Source: Verrucomicrobiota bacterium (GTDB lineage: Bacteria; Verrucomicrobiota; Verrucomicrobiia; Chthoniobacterales; JAFAMB01). From it: DNA of 7,594 bases. A program made the translations under genes and the position numbers. The stretch lies in the NCBI GenBank assembly GCA_019241095.1, contig JAFAXJ010000128.1:1-7594 (forward strand). The letters are read 5' to 3'. The notes below the pieces were generated by a model, which worked only from the letters and a program-made list of their open reading frames with translations, was not told the DNA's origin and ran no database searches. This document shows positions 1 to 7,049 of this stretch, in pieces (position 1 is the first letter of the stretch; each line of letters opens with the position of its first letter).

Positions 1-58
1 GTCCAACGCGAAGTGGTAATTCCAATCGTGGAATAGAATTCCCAATCTCGAAGTGAAA

Positions 59-883
59 ATGAAAAAAAAGTCTTTGATGGTGTCTTTAATCACACTCGGT
101 TGTGAGGTTTGTGTAGCTACAACTGTTCATGATCCAATCCATACGGCACTCAATGTTGCTCAACAAGTTACCGGTCAAATCCAGCAACATGGATATCACG
201 CTGAAGACATAGCTAAATATGAAAAGATGATACAAAACCAAGTCGAGCAGATTAACCATCTAACAACAATGATCAATCAGAACATTGATCAATTAAGACG
301 TTTTGGGGATCCGGCCTCTTACACGAATATGTTGGGATTGGGTACTTTGCTCAATGAAGTTAACCAAATAAAAAACGGTGTAGGAAAAACAGTCTTCGAA
401 GTGGAGCAGGCGGCGAATGGTGTTGCCGCACTGAAGGACACCGGGCAGGGGCTTTATCAGGATCTGAGTCATTTGCCTGACAAGTTTGGCCAAAAGGTTC
501 ATTATGATACCAGCCGATTTAAGCGGTTTGGGGCCGTTCAAGATACGATCACAGGTTATAATAACCAAGTCGCGGACCTAAACAGATCGATCGCAAACCT
601 CGAAAGCGAAGTAACGTCAACTACGACCCGGCTTAACTCTGCCGGTTCCCTGGTTGAAACGGAGAAGCTAAAAGCCAAACTCCAGGCGGTGCAAGCTACC
701 CTGGACGCAGGGATGCATAAAGCCATGTTAGGCGCTCTGAACGTGATGGTTCAGAGCGAGGCGAACCGCAACGCCGACGAGCGCGAGAAAGAGGCGCAGC
801 GTCAAAAACGTGCACAGGAGATGCAGGCCGAGTGTGAGACGCTGACGCGCGCAGGCGCCTCCCTTCTATCGGCCGAACAATAG
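59..883 (+). CDS. trbJ: TrbJ/VirB5-like conjugative transfer protein
   Basis: Predicted exported VirB5/TrbJ-family component, a minor pilus or periplasmic part of the type IV secretion channel. The product is 274 residues from the ATG at 59; a GTG six bases upstream is in frame, but the ATG is preferred because GAAG lies at 50-53. Residues 1-20 form a Sec signal (three lysines, a hydrophobic core, likely cleavage after VCVA). The mature start has the VHDP motif usual in this family. Residues about 40-85 are a helical Gln/Asn-rich segment (KYEKMIQNQVEQINHL) ending in RFGDPASY, which resembles the TrbJ 'Y..qi.nq' and 'yg.p' pattern. Residues about 160-265 form a second long helical region with a charged end. 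It is followed eight bases later by the VirB6-like gene, as expected for this family. The cysteine at residue 15 (TLGC) is a poor lipobox, so I favour signal peptidase I. Family assignment rests on pattern recognition and synteny. Confidence 0.82.
   Translation: MKKKSLMVSLITLGCEVCVATTVHDPIHTALNVAQQVTGQIQQHGYHAEDIAKYEKMIQNQVEQINHLTTMINQNIDQLRRFGDPASYTNMLGLGTLLNEVNQIKNGVGKTVFEVEQAANGVAALKDTGQGLYQDLSHLPDKFGQKVHYDTSRFKRFGAVQDTITGYNNQVADLNRSIANLESEVTSTTTRLNSAGSLVETEKLKAKLQAVQATLDAGMHKAMLGALNVMVQSEANRNADEREKEAQRQKRAQEMQAECETLTRAGASLLSAEQ
733..758. repeat. Perfect 10-bp inverted repeat in the VirB5-like gene
   Basis: CGCTCTGAAC at 733-742 and GTTCAGAGCG at 749-758 are perfect reverse complements separated by GTGATG. 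The transcript could form a 10-bp stem with a six-base loop. It lies within the coding region for the C-terminal helix (ALNVMVQSE) and has no T-tract after it, so it does not look like a terminator. Function unknown. Confidence 0.4.
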
Positions 884-891
884 CATGGCGT

Positions 892-2313
892 ATGGATACT
901 ACTCAGGCATTGATTCAGACATACACGTCATTTCAGGAGCAGAGCGATAAGTTCTTAGATTTAAAAGCTGTGTTAGATATGGTTCAGAGTTTAGTGAATC
1001 AGTATCTGCCTGCTTCGTTCATCATTTCCTTTCTTCTATTGACCTATGGGACAATGATCGGTTTTCTGCATTGTGAGCATAATTCTGAAAAATTCCTGAA
1101 AATTATATTGCGAGCGATCATACTAACTAGTCTTATCGGCTACTCACCGACTCTGGTGGAAAAGCTGAACAGCGCTGCCAACGCATTGGCGAATTGGCCG
1201 GTTAGCGGCAGTTTTGGATTGGGCGATACGAACTTTGATTTTACAGCAGGTAAGCGGCCTACTATCGCAATGATTCAAACTAAGCTATCAACCCGATCGA
1301 GCTATGGAGTTTCGAATTTAAAAGATCCTCCAAATAAGTTTGGGTCAGCCATTTCTGACATGATCTTAAAGACGATATTCCCACCGTCAAGCATTGTTAT
1401 AGATACGAAGAACGCGGCAAAAGTAGTTTCGGATTATGCCAGCAATATCGTCTGGCAAATCCTTTTCGGAATTTATCTGATCGTCCTTCTTCTTTGTAAA
1501 GCGGTCATGATCCTGATGGAATTTATCCAGAAGGTGATCAGCGTTCTTTTTGGACTCTATGCCCCGATTGCATTCGCTGAATATTCTATTCAAAGCTTCA
1601 AGAGCAAAGCTCGAAGCTTTTTTCTCACTTATGTTGGAATATTCTGTTGGCCGATCGGATGGGGATTTGTGAATGCAGTAACATTGGCGCTGCTAGGTAC
1701 AGTACCTCCCCCGCAAAATCAATCTATCGCAACTATCATTATTGCGATCGTTGCGATGGTCCCGGTTGTGCTATGGGTTGCAATCGGTTATGTGTTAGCC
1801 CCAACGTACGCACAAAAAATAGTCGTACACGGAGGAGCGGCGATACAAGGCTTCGTCGGAGCAATGATAGCTGACGTTGGAGGACAATCGGCGATGTTCG
1901 CAAGCGCCGGGATGCGACATGCAGCGGATTTCATGCGAAAGCCTTGCGAGCGGGAAGTCGGTGACAGTAGTTCGGCCTTCAACACCGGTGGCTTTGACCC
2001 CAACTGGGGAGCACCATCAGACAATGTTCCGCTCGCCGATGCCAGGAAAGATCCTAACCAACTCCAAGGCAGCGGAAAAAGCCAAGCTAATGGTTCCAGG
2101 AACCGTTTCAGTTCGGGAGTGGCAAACACCATAGATTTTAGCGCCGGGATAATTGGTCGATCAGGTGATTTCGCCCGTTTGTTAGGCGATTCGATTGCCA
2201 GCGCTGCCGGAAGCTCAAATTCTTCCGAGCGCCAGACCAGCCGCGCCTTTTCTCCCCCGAGCAGTTACAAGCAGAATAGCTCTTCCCAGCGAGCCCGAAG
2301 CTATCTCCGGTGA
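892..2313 (+). CDS. trbL: TrbL/VirB6-like polytopic inner-membrane protein
   Basis: Predicted inner-membrane channel protein of the T4SS, 473 residues. I see about six hydrophobic segments, near residues 39-60, 68-86, 183-208, 210-230, 243-270 and 277-303. Between the second and third is a loop of about 95 residues, likely the large periplasmic loop known in VirB6/TrbL. The stretch LFGLYAPIAFAEYSIQSFKS followed by a Trp/Gly/Pro-rich helix is typical of the family core. After residue 335 comes a Ser/Gly/Asn/Pro-rich tail of about 135 residues that looks disordered; such tails are common in TrbL proteins. The start at 892 lies eight bases after the VirB5-like stop and has no clear Shine-Dalgarno, so translational coupling is likely. 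A terminator-like hairpin lies inside the gene at 1592-1623. Confidence 0.85.
   Translation: MDTTQALIQTYTSFQEQSDKFLDLKAVLDMVQSLVNQYLPASFIISFLLLTYGTMIGFLHCEHNSEKFLKIILRAIILTSLIGYSPTLVEKLNSAANALANWPVSGSFGLGDTNFDFTAGKRPTIAMIQTKLSTRSSYGVSNLKDPPNKFGSAISDMILKTIFPPSSIVIDTKNAAKVVSDYASNIVWQILFGIYLIVLLLCKAVMILMEFIQKVISVLFGLYAPIAFAEYSIQSFKSKARSFFLTYVGIFCWPIGWGFVNAVTLALLGTVPPPQNQSIATIIIAIVAMVPVVLWVAIGYVLAPTYAQKIVVHGGAAIQGFVGAMIADVGGQSAMFASAGMRHAADFMRKPCEREVGDSSSAFNTGGFDPNWGAPSDNVPLADARKDPNQLQGSGKSQANGSRNRFSSGVANTIDFSAGIIGRSGDFARLLGDSIASAAGSSNSSERQTSRAFSPPSSYKQNSSSQRARSYLR
1592..1623 (+). terminator. Intragenic hairpin with T-tract inside the VirB6-like gene
   Basis: AAAGCTTC at 1592-1599 is the exact reverse complement of GAAGCTTT at 1613-1620. 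Inside it, GAGC (1602-1605) pairs with GCTC (1609-1612) around an AAA loop. This gives a 12-bp stem with a two-A bulge, followed directly by a run of six T (1618-1623, its first half being in the stem). The shape is that of a Rho-independent terminator, but it lies within an intact reading frame (residues about 234-244), so it could only act as a partial terminator, pause site or mRNA stability element. It may also be chance in a KSKARSF-coding stretch. Confidence 0.3.
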
Positions 2314-2343
2314 GGTTCACTGATTTCATTGAAGGCATTCACA

Positions 2344-3108
2344 ATGTCTCACATTTCCGCTGCTAGAAATGGTGATGCTGTGACGAATGGTGAAATATCG
2401 TCTGACATTGAGCCATGGAACGAAAGCGCACAGTTAAATGAAACCGAAACCCGCCAATGTCCCGCGTTCAGGGAGAATCAAGATTTGCATCGAGCAGCTA
2501 ACAGCTTGGCGACAGCCCGGCGAACGGTTCGGTTGTTGTGGATCGGTCTTCTCGTCTCTTTGGCAGCTAATATTTTTGTCCCCGTGTACGTCATCAGTAT
2601 AATGAAACGTCCTGAGAAGGTGGCTCTGTTGGACGGAACCGAGTCGCTCATAATAGCCCCGCTGGTTCCACCTGAGGAAAGCCGAGAAATAATTGAAACA
2701 TTATCGATTTGGGCGGCAAAGGCATACCTGGATCGCGGTCCTCAAGGTTTTGACATGCCGGAGACTCTCGCTCGAGTCTTTTTGCCCCAAGCAGCGAAAC
2801 GAGCGAACGAGGAGTTTAAGACCGTTGCAGAAGAATGTGCCAAAAAGAATATTCACCAAAAAGTTGAGATAGGCAGGATTGATCTGCAGCATCTCCAAAA
2901 CGGTGTCATAGTCAGTCGTGTAGTAGGCCAGCTACTCACTCGGGCGCAGGTAGGAGATGAGGAGATAAGTGAACCTCAGCCAATCACTCTTGACCTGAAA
3001 TTGGTGCGCAACCCGTATCTAGGCCGCAACCAGCGATACCCCTACGCGGTGCAGGATTATTATTTCGGCAAACCGGAACAACTCAGTTTGCAGAAACAAA
3101 CTAGATAA
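2344..3108 (+). CDS. trbF: TrbF/VirB8-like inner-membrane T4SS protein
   Basis: Predicted VirB8/TrbF assembly factor, 254 residues: a cytoplasmic N-terminus, one membrane helix and a periplasmic NTF2-like domain that helps nucleate the channel. The start is the ATG at 2344, with GAAGG at 2331-2335 eight bases before it; a TTG at 2329 in frame would add five residues but overlaps that ribosome site. Residues 1-60 are polar, with no known domain. Residues about 62-87 are the membrane helix (LLWIGLLVSLAANIFVPVYV). The periplasmic domain follows, with the helix IIETLSIWAAKAYLDRGP and a late beta strand LDLKLVRNP, followed by NQRYPYAVQDYYFG; an RNP-plus-tyrosine ending of this type is usual in VirB8/TrbF. 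The gene lies between the trbL and trbG positions, as in Ti-type trb operons. The next gene starts one base after the stop codon. Confidence 0.85.
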   Translation: MSHISAARNGDAVTNGEISSDIEPWNESAQLNETETRQCPAFRENQDLHRAANSLATARRTVRLLWIGLLVSLAANIFVPVYVISIMKRPEKVALLDGTESLIIAPLVPPEESREIIETLSIWAAKAYLDRGPQGFDMPETLARVFLPQAAKRANEEFKTVAEECAKKNIHQKVEIGRIDLQHLQNGVIVSRVVGQLLTRAQVGDEEISEPQPITLDLKLVRNPYLGRNQRYPYAVQDYYFGKPEQLSLQKQTR

Positions 3109-3109
3109 T

Positions 3110-4189
3110 ATGCGTTACCTTTTTCTCGCCTTATTAGCGCTATTGCTGAATTCGCTTTCAGCTCAGGAAGAGCTTGCAGCCAGAATAGTTCATTTGCCGC
3201 TCAACCAGAACGAGCCGGTGATCATCAGGGTAGGGACTCGTAGTATTACCACTCTGGAATTTCCTACCAAAATTGAAGCTTTGGATGGGTACGGGTTCGG
3301 TGTCAGTCCAGCGCCGGAGGGACCGGATCTGTTTCAGATCTCATTCAGCAAAGGAACAAACTTTCTGTCTGTCAAAGCTCTCCATGAGGGCGCTGAAGGT
3401 AACCTCAGTGTTATTCTTGATAGCAAAGTCTATTCCTTGTTATGCCGAACCGTGAGCGACCCTAGCTTTGCGGTAATCTTTCAAGAAGGGCGAGGAAAAG
3501 TGATATTCAATCCACAGGAAGTACTTGCCAGGAACAAAGAAGCTTCGCCGGCCCGGATACTAGGCTTTCTGGACAAGGTCAAAGGTTATCCAGCGCTCAA
3601 AGTCAGCGCCCCGGAAATGGTTCAGGAGTTAGCTGTATCCGAACCAAATTCCGACTCCAGTGTGGAAGGTTTAGAGATAAAGTTGCGTCGAGTAATCCGC
3701 GATGACGTAATCGATTCAATCGGGTTCGAACTCGAGCTAACTAACAAAACGACAAATCAGTTTTTCTATGATCCCGAGGGGTTTTTCGTCAGAGTCGGTG
3801 ACGAAGTCTATCCTCAAGCCGTATCGGATGCAGGTGGAATAGTACCGCCTGGTAAAAAACAGGCTGCCTTTTTTATTGTTAGTGGCAATGCTTCCGGTGG
3901 TCGCAACGATTTGGCGGTAACTAACAAATTTGAAGTAGGATTTCGGCAAGTTCGAGGGGAGATCGATCAGCCCCGCAGCGCTGCCGCAGAAGGGCGCGAG
4001 TCGGCCGATGCATCTCGTGGAAAGCCGGTGGATTCAGTTTTGGTTCCGCACGCAGAAGATCTCAACAGTCCAACGAAATTGGTGAGAGCTGCCGTTCATA
4101 AAAGGACGAGGTACGCTGTAAAACGTAAGACCTCGGCAGACAAGACCAATCAAAACAAGCAGGCTGGTAGGACAACGCACGATGGTTGA
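3110..4189 (+). CDS. Secreted beta-rich protein in trbG/virB9 position, divergent VirB9-like
   Basis: Predicted periplasmic or outer-membrane-associated protein of 359 residues, a likely stand-in for VirB9/TrbG. Residues 1-18 are a clear Sec signal (MRYLFLALLALLLNSLSA) with cleavage before QEE. Residues about 35-115 resemble the VirB9 N-terminal beta domain: a strand pair 'PVIIRVGTRSITTLEFPTKI', then FQISFSKGTNFLSVKA and SKVYSLLCRT, matching the VirB9 scheme of a TxIxF strand, a TN-L-V strand and a Y-L strand. Residues about 187-279 are a different beta-sandwich-like region (LELTNKTTNQFFYDPEGF, later VPPGKKQAAFFIV) recalling DUF4352/telokin-type domains rather than the usual VirB9 C-domain. 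The last 40 residues are basic and Asn/Lys/Thr-rich. The 3' end overlaps trbI by eight bases. Position between trbF and trbI supports the VirB9 role; sequence support is moderate, and it might instead be an accessory periplasmic protein. Confidence 0.58.
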   Translation: MRYLFLALLALLLNSLSAQEELAARIVHLPLNQNEPVIIRVGTRSITTLEFPTKIEALDGYGFGVSPAPEGPDLFQISFSKGTNFLSVKALHEGAEGNLSVILDSKVYSLLCRTVSDPSFAVIFQEGRGKVIFNPQEVLARNKEASPARILGFLDKVKGYPALKVSAPEMVQELAVSEPNSDSSVEGLEIKLRRVIRDDVIDSIGFELELTNKTTNQFFYDPEGFFVRVGDEVYPQAVSDAGGIVPPGKKQAAFFIVSGNASGGRNDLAVTNKFEVGFRQVRGEIDQPRSAAAEGRESADASRGKPVDSVLVPHAEDLNSPTKLVRAAVHKRTRYAVKRKTSADKTNQNKQAGRTTHDG

Positions 4190-5330
4190 TAGAACAGTTC
4201 TCGTTGCTGGCCTTGCTTTGCTCTTAGCTGGAGCTGTGGTGATGTTTGCTCTATGCCAGCGAGGTGCCGATAGGCGTTTAGTCCAAAGAGAGAAGCAGAT
4301 CGGGAACGAAGTAGAAATGCTAACTGAGCCAATGGTCTCGTCTATCCGAAATTTTAATCCCGTTCTGCCAAGTAAACCCAAAGTTAATTCTGGGCGACGC
4401 GTGCCAGTATTCGACCAGTCCGAGCAACTTGGGATTCCGGCGAAAGTAGTGCAACCGGTGCCTCCCATTTCAATCCTTGCTGCTGATCCGCAGGTTGAGA
4501 AGGCACCTCCGCGAGGTCCGGGAGATACCTATGCGCCCGCGTTTAGACTGATCAAATGCCAGCTAGTGAACACGGTTGATTCCAGTAATGTGAATACGCC
4601 GATTATCGGCTTAGTTACCGAAGATCTCTGGTGGAACGGTAGACAAATTATTCGTGCTAACTCTGAAGTGCATGGAACAGCAAGCGTTGATCGACTGCGG
4701 GAAAGAATAATCAGTTCCGGTGATTTTACATTTGTACTGAACGAAGCGGATGGATCAGGGAGGGAACTCGTTGTGCATGGGATTGTTCTGGATATGGAAA
4801 AGAATGATGAGGTAAATACGTATGGGATTACGGATGGGAGCGCCGGACTTCGAGGGGACGTAATTCGCACAGCGAACAACGATCTTATAAAACTGTATGC
4901 AGCCTCATTGATTAACGGGATCTCTGGTGCCTTTGCATCAGGATCAAACGGAGTATTAGGGAACCGAGTTTTTACGAATAGCAGTTCTATTGCCCTAAGT
5001 GCCATTCAAGGTGCGGCCGTCAACCCGGCTGTGGGCGCGACCCAAAGCGTCTTAGATCGGTATGCAGATCAGATTGCGTCAAGTATAGAACGGGACGGAT
5101 TTTTCGTCAGGGTTCCTGCGGGTAAGCAGTTCTATGTGTACTGCACAGAGGCGATCGATCTGAGTCGCGCAAAGATAGCTGCAGACGAGGAACGAATCGC
5201 ACGAGAGGACGCTGAATTTAATAAACGACAACAACGTGAACAGGTCCGTCGAGCGTTGCCTGTTGATGCATCTCAACTTCTTAATCCCCTGCTGCCCGCT
5301 ATTGATATGCTGAATAAGAATAAAAATTAA
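4182..5330 (+). CDS. trbI: TrbI/VirB10-like envelope-spanning T4SS scaffold
   Basis: Predicted VirB10/TrbI-family protein (382 residues), which links the inner membrane to the outer-membrane pore and transmits energy state in known systems. Residues 7-24 form the inner-membrane helix; only six residues precede it, much shorter than the usual cytoplasmic tail. No ATG, GTG or TTG lies in frame between the stop at 4119-4121 and 4182, so the start is well fixed. Residues about 25-113 are a polar, proline-containing linker. The TrbI beta-barrel domain covers about 114-325: YAPAFRLIKCQLVNTVDSS, a DLWWNGRQIIRANSEVHGTA segment, GRELVVHGIVLDM, GLRGDV, and a final FFVRVPAGKQFYVYCTEAIDL. Between them, residues about 236-290 hold the small-residue-rich stretch that corresponds to the outer-membrane antenna in VirB10. 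A charged helix (330-358) closes the protein. It overlaps the upstream gene by eight bases, so coupling is likely. Confidence 0.88.
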   Translation: MVDRTVLVAGLALLLAGAVVMFALCQRGADRRLVQREKQIGNEVEMLTEPMVSSIRNFNPVLPSKPKVNSGRRVPVFDQSEQLGIPAKVVQPVPPISILAADPQVEKAPPRGPGDTYAPAFRLIKCQLVNTVDSSNVNTPIIGLVTEDLWWNGRQIIRANSEVHGTASVDRLRERIISSGDFTFVLNEADGSGRELVVHGIVLDMEKNDEVNTYGITDGSAGLRGDVIRTANNDLIKLYAASLINGISGAFASGSNGVLGNRVFTNSSSIALSAIQGAAVNPAVGATQSVLDRYADQIASSIERDGFFVRVPAGKQFYVYCTEAIDLSRAKIAADEERIAREDAEFNKRQQREQVRRALPVDASQLLNPLLPAIDMLNKNKN

Positions 5331-5336
5331 GTTAGT

Positions 5337-5975
5337 ATGAAAACTATTTTGGGAGTTTTGATTATCTATGCTTTGAGCGCGTGTCAGTCCAAACCAACTG
5401 TCTTTTTCAAACCAAATATTGCACCCTTAACAGCCGACCGAACAGATAGCCCCGGCAGGGAATTAGTGGCAATCAATGCGCCGCGTAGCTTAAGGACATC
5501 TGCGACGGTAAAGGTCTACGGAATGAATCGGTACGTTGACAGTGCAGATCCCAATATAGTGCACGAGCGGCATGCAGTTTATCGCCTGGAACAGCAGGCA
5601 AGTTGGGTTACAAGGTCGCCGCAAACGGAGAACGAGGTGATTTTGGGGCCGGTTGTCGGCTTACGAAAATTGGAATATGCGCCCGAACCGCAACAGGGCG
5701 AGGTAGACAGAGAACTGCTCCAAGCTAGAAGAGGTCTTACGAAGGCTGAGGAAGAAACAAAACTGATGCGGGCTAACCAGGAAAAACTTGCGAGCAGCGT
5801 TGAGTCTCTGGCCGGGCAAACGGCGGAGGCTCAACGAAAATTGACCGCGATTGTCTCGGTGTTAACTGACCGCGTCCGACGTTTAGAAGGAGATAACGGG
5901 TCCGCGCCCGGGGATGCATCGGAGATGGACCCACACGGAAGTAAGACTGCCCCAGATCATCCATCCGCGCCGTAA
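5337..5975 (+). CDS. Lipoprotein with coiled coil, T4SS-associated, family not recognised
   Basis: A 212-residue predicted lipoprotein. The signal MKTILGVLIIYALSAC has a good lipobox (LSAC, Cys16); Gln at +2 suggests outer-membrane sorting under the Escherichia coli rule. Residues 61-85 hold a distinctive motif, YGMNRYVDSADPN then HERHAVYRLEQ, that looks like a conserved core. Residues about 120-185 are a heptad-like coiled coil (LLQARRGLTKAEEETKLM), and the last 25 are polar and Pro/Ser/Asp-rich. It starts six bases after trbI with no Shine-Dalgarno. T4SS operons usually encode a small lipoprotein (VirB7, TrbH) that supports VirB9; this one is larger than VirB7 and lies after trbI rather than before it. 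Its role as an outer-membrane anchor or bridge is inferred from the lipobox and position. I do not recognise a named family with certainty. Confidence 0.7.
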   Translation: MKTILGVLIIYALSACQSKPTVFFKPNIAPLTADRTDSPGRELVAINAPRSLRTSATVKVYGMNRYVDSADPNIVHERHAVYRLEQQASWVTRSPQTENEVILGPVVGLRKLEYAPEPQQGEVDRELLQARRGLTKAEEETKLMRANQEKLASSVESLAGQTAEAQRKLTAIVSVLTDRVRRLEGDNGSAPGDASEMDPHGSKTAPDHPSAP

Positions 5976-5986
5976 GCGTAGCTCAT

Positions 5987-6925
5987 ATGCATGATGCTGA
6001 GGTAGATCTAAGTGGGGTGCCGTCTCCAGACGCCGTTGAACAATGGCGCTTTTACCTTTCTGGTTTGCGGAATTTTCTTGAGACTCGCGTTGCAGGTCAA
6101 TCTGGAGCGCTAGGGAAAATAGTTCGAGCAATCCAATCTGCGGAACTCGGCTTCAACCATTCAGGACGGGGTCCAAAAGGCAGCTTCCTACTGCTTGGAC
6201 CGACTGGGGTTGGAAAGACAGAATCAGCGAAATGTTTTTCGGAGTACATTTTTGGTTCAAGGGCTGCGTTGGAAATGATCTTCATGAACGAATACTCGTC
6301 GGATGTTCGTTTCCGTGAGTTTTTGGAGCGAACCGAAGCCAGTATCCGTAGGCATTCTTCCGGTTCAACCTTGCTGTTTGATGAAGTCGAGAAAGCGCAT
6401 CCTAAACTGATGGACGTGTTTCTCTCACTATTGGATGAAGGTGAATTGACAACCTTGTCCGGGGAACGCATTAGCCTCGCCAGATTCTACATCGTTCTGA
6501 CGAGTAACCTCGGCTCGGGAGATTTAGCGCGAATGGAGAACGTTCCTTACGCGACGATGGAACGGGTAGCTTTGGACACCGCCAGCCAACACTTACGGCC
6601 TGAACTTTTTGCCAGAGTGCGAGAACGCATCGTTTTCAAGCCATTGACCTTGGAGGTTCAGAAAAGAATTATTCAGGAGCTTGTTGCCGAAAAGATAGAA
6701 ATTTTGTCACGCTATTTCGGGAAAACTTTAAGCACCGATTCAGGGCCGGTCAGCGCGTTCTTACTTCGTGTGGGTTATTCCAAGCTTCAAGGGGCACGCA
6801 TGTTGCGTCATGAGGTTGACCGCCAGCTTAACAGCGCGTCGCTTCATTGGGCCCTTAGCTCTCAGGTACCAATCGAGGGGAAATTTTATTATGACTCGAA
6901 AATTGGCGCATTGGTTTTAAGATGA
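5987..6925 (+). CDS. Single-domain ClpB-D2-like AAA+ ATPase lacking the pore loop
   Basis: Cytoplasmic AAA+ ATPase (312 residues) equal to only the second AAA module of ClpA/ClpB; there is no N-domain, first ATPase module or middle coiled coil. Visible in order: the pre-P-loop helix LETRVAGQSGAL (31-42; ClpB has a similar RVIGQ), Walker A GPTGVGKT (71-78), Walker B TLLFDEVEKAHP (128-139, catalytic Glu133), sensor 1 LTSN (171-174), an arginine finger in LFARVRERIVF (likely Arg210), and sensor 2 GAR (269-271). All ATP-handling residues look intact, so it should hydrolyse ATP as a ring. In ClpB the stretch between M-S-E-F and Walker B carries the GYVG substrate-gripping loop; here (100-130) it is about 11 residues shorter and has no aromatic-glycine loop. 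No IGL/IGF ClpP-docking loop is visible. It starts 11 bases after the lipoprotein gene. ATPases of T4SS are normally VirB4, VirB11 and VirD4, so this one is extra. Confidence 0.88.
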   Translation: MHDAEVDLSGVPSPDAVEQWRFYLSGLRNFLETRVAGQSGALGKIVRAIQSAELGFNHSGRGPKGSFLLLGPTGVGKTESAKCFSEYIFGSRAALEMIFMNEYSSDVRFREFLERTEASIRRHSSGSTLLFDEVEKAHPKLMDVFLSLLDEGELTTLSGERISLARFYIVLTSNLGSGDLARMENVPYATMERVALDTASQHLRPELFARVRERIVFKPLTLEVQKRIIQELVAEKIEILSRYFGKTLSTDSGPVSAFLLRVGYSKLQGARMLRHEVDRQLNSASLHWALSSQVPIEGKFYYDSKIGALVLR

Positions 6926-6942
6926 CTTCGGGACAGAAAGTT

Positions 6943-7049
6943 AGGAGCAAAGTGAAATGATTCGACGCCCTTGCGCCAGAACAGTTAAATTCACCAACGT
7001 CTCATGGCTTTCATCAACTTTATCAGTGGAGAAGTCGAATTCAAGATAG
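6943..7049 (+). promoter_or_regulatory. Orphan Shine-Dalgarno and 30-codon ORF overlapping the GTPase start
   Basis: AGGAG at 6943-6947 is the best ribosome site in the window. Nine bases later the ATG at 6957 opens a 30-codon frame that ends with TAG at 7047-7049, running 46 bases into the GTPase gene in another frame. The peptide (starts MIRRPCARTVKF) resembles nothing I know. The GTPase ATG at 7004 has no Shine-Dalgarno of its own. The small frame may be a leader that lowers or couples GTPase translation, or chance. A GTG at 6952 opens only two codons. Confidence 0.3.

Noticed and set aside
1..58. Possible end of an upstream gene, and a 6-bp hairpin ATTCCA-ATCG-TGGAAT at 19-34
   Set aside because: All three forward frames are open from the edge for only 5-17 codons, so no frame can be chosen; the hairpin is short, has no T-tract and no promoter elements are visible.
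59..95. Lipobox in the VirB5-like protein (TLGC at residue 15)
   Set aside because: Leu at -2 and Thr at -3 fit the lipobox poorly, and the hydrophobic stretch continues past the Cys to a better signal peptidase I site.
2092..2104. GGTTCC-A-GGAACC palindrome
   Set aside because: Short, single copy, within the disordered tail of trbL; could be an operator half by shape, but nothing else supports it.
1647..2134. Plus-strand frames of 75 and 85 codons within trbL
   Set aside because: The TrbL frame is intact and has membrane helices through this region; the inner frames have no ribosome site or domain.
3326..3340. GATCTG-TTT-CAGATC inverted repeat
   Set aside because: A 6-bp stem of this kind is expected by chance in several kilobases, and it lies inside a coding region without other signals.
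4034..5005. Minus-strand open frames of 144 and 158 codons
   Set aside because: They are antisense to the VirB9-position and TrbI genes and show low-complexity Ser/Arg/Pro translations typical of shadow frames.
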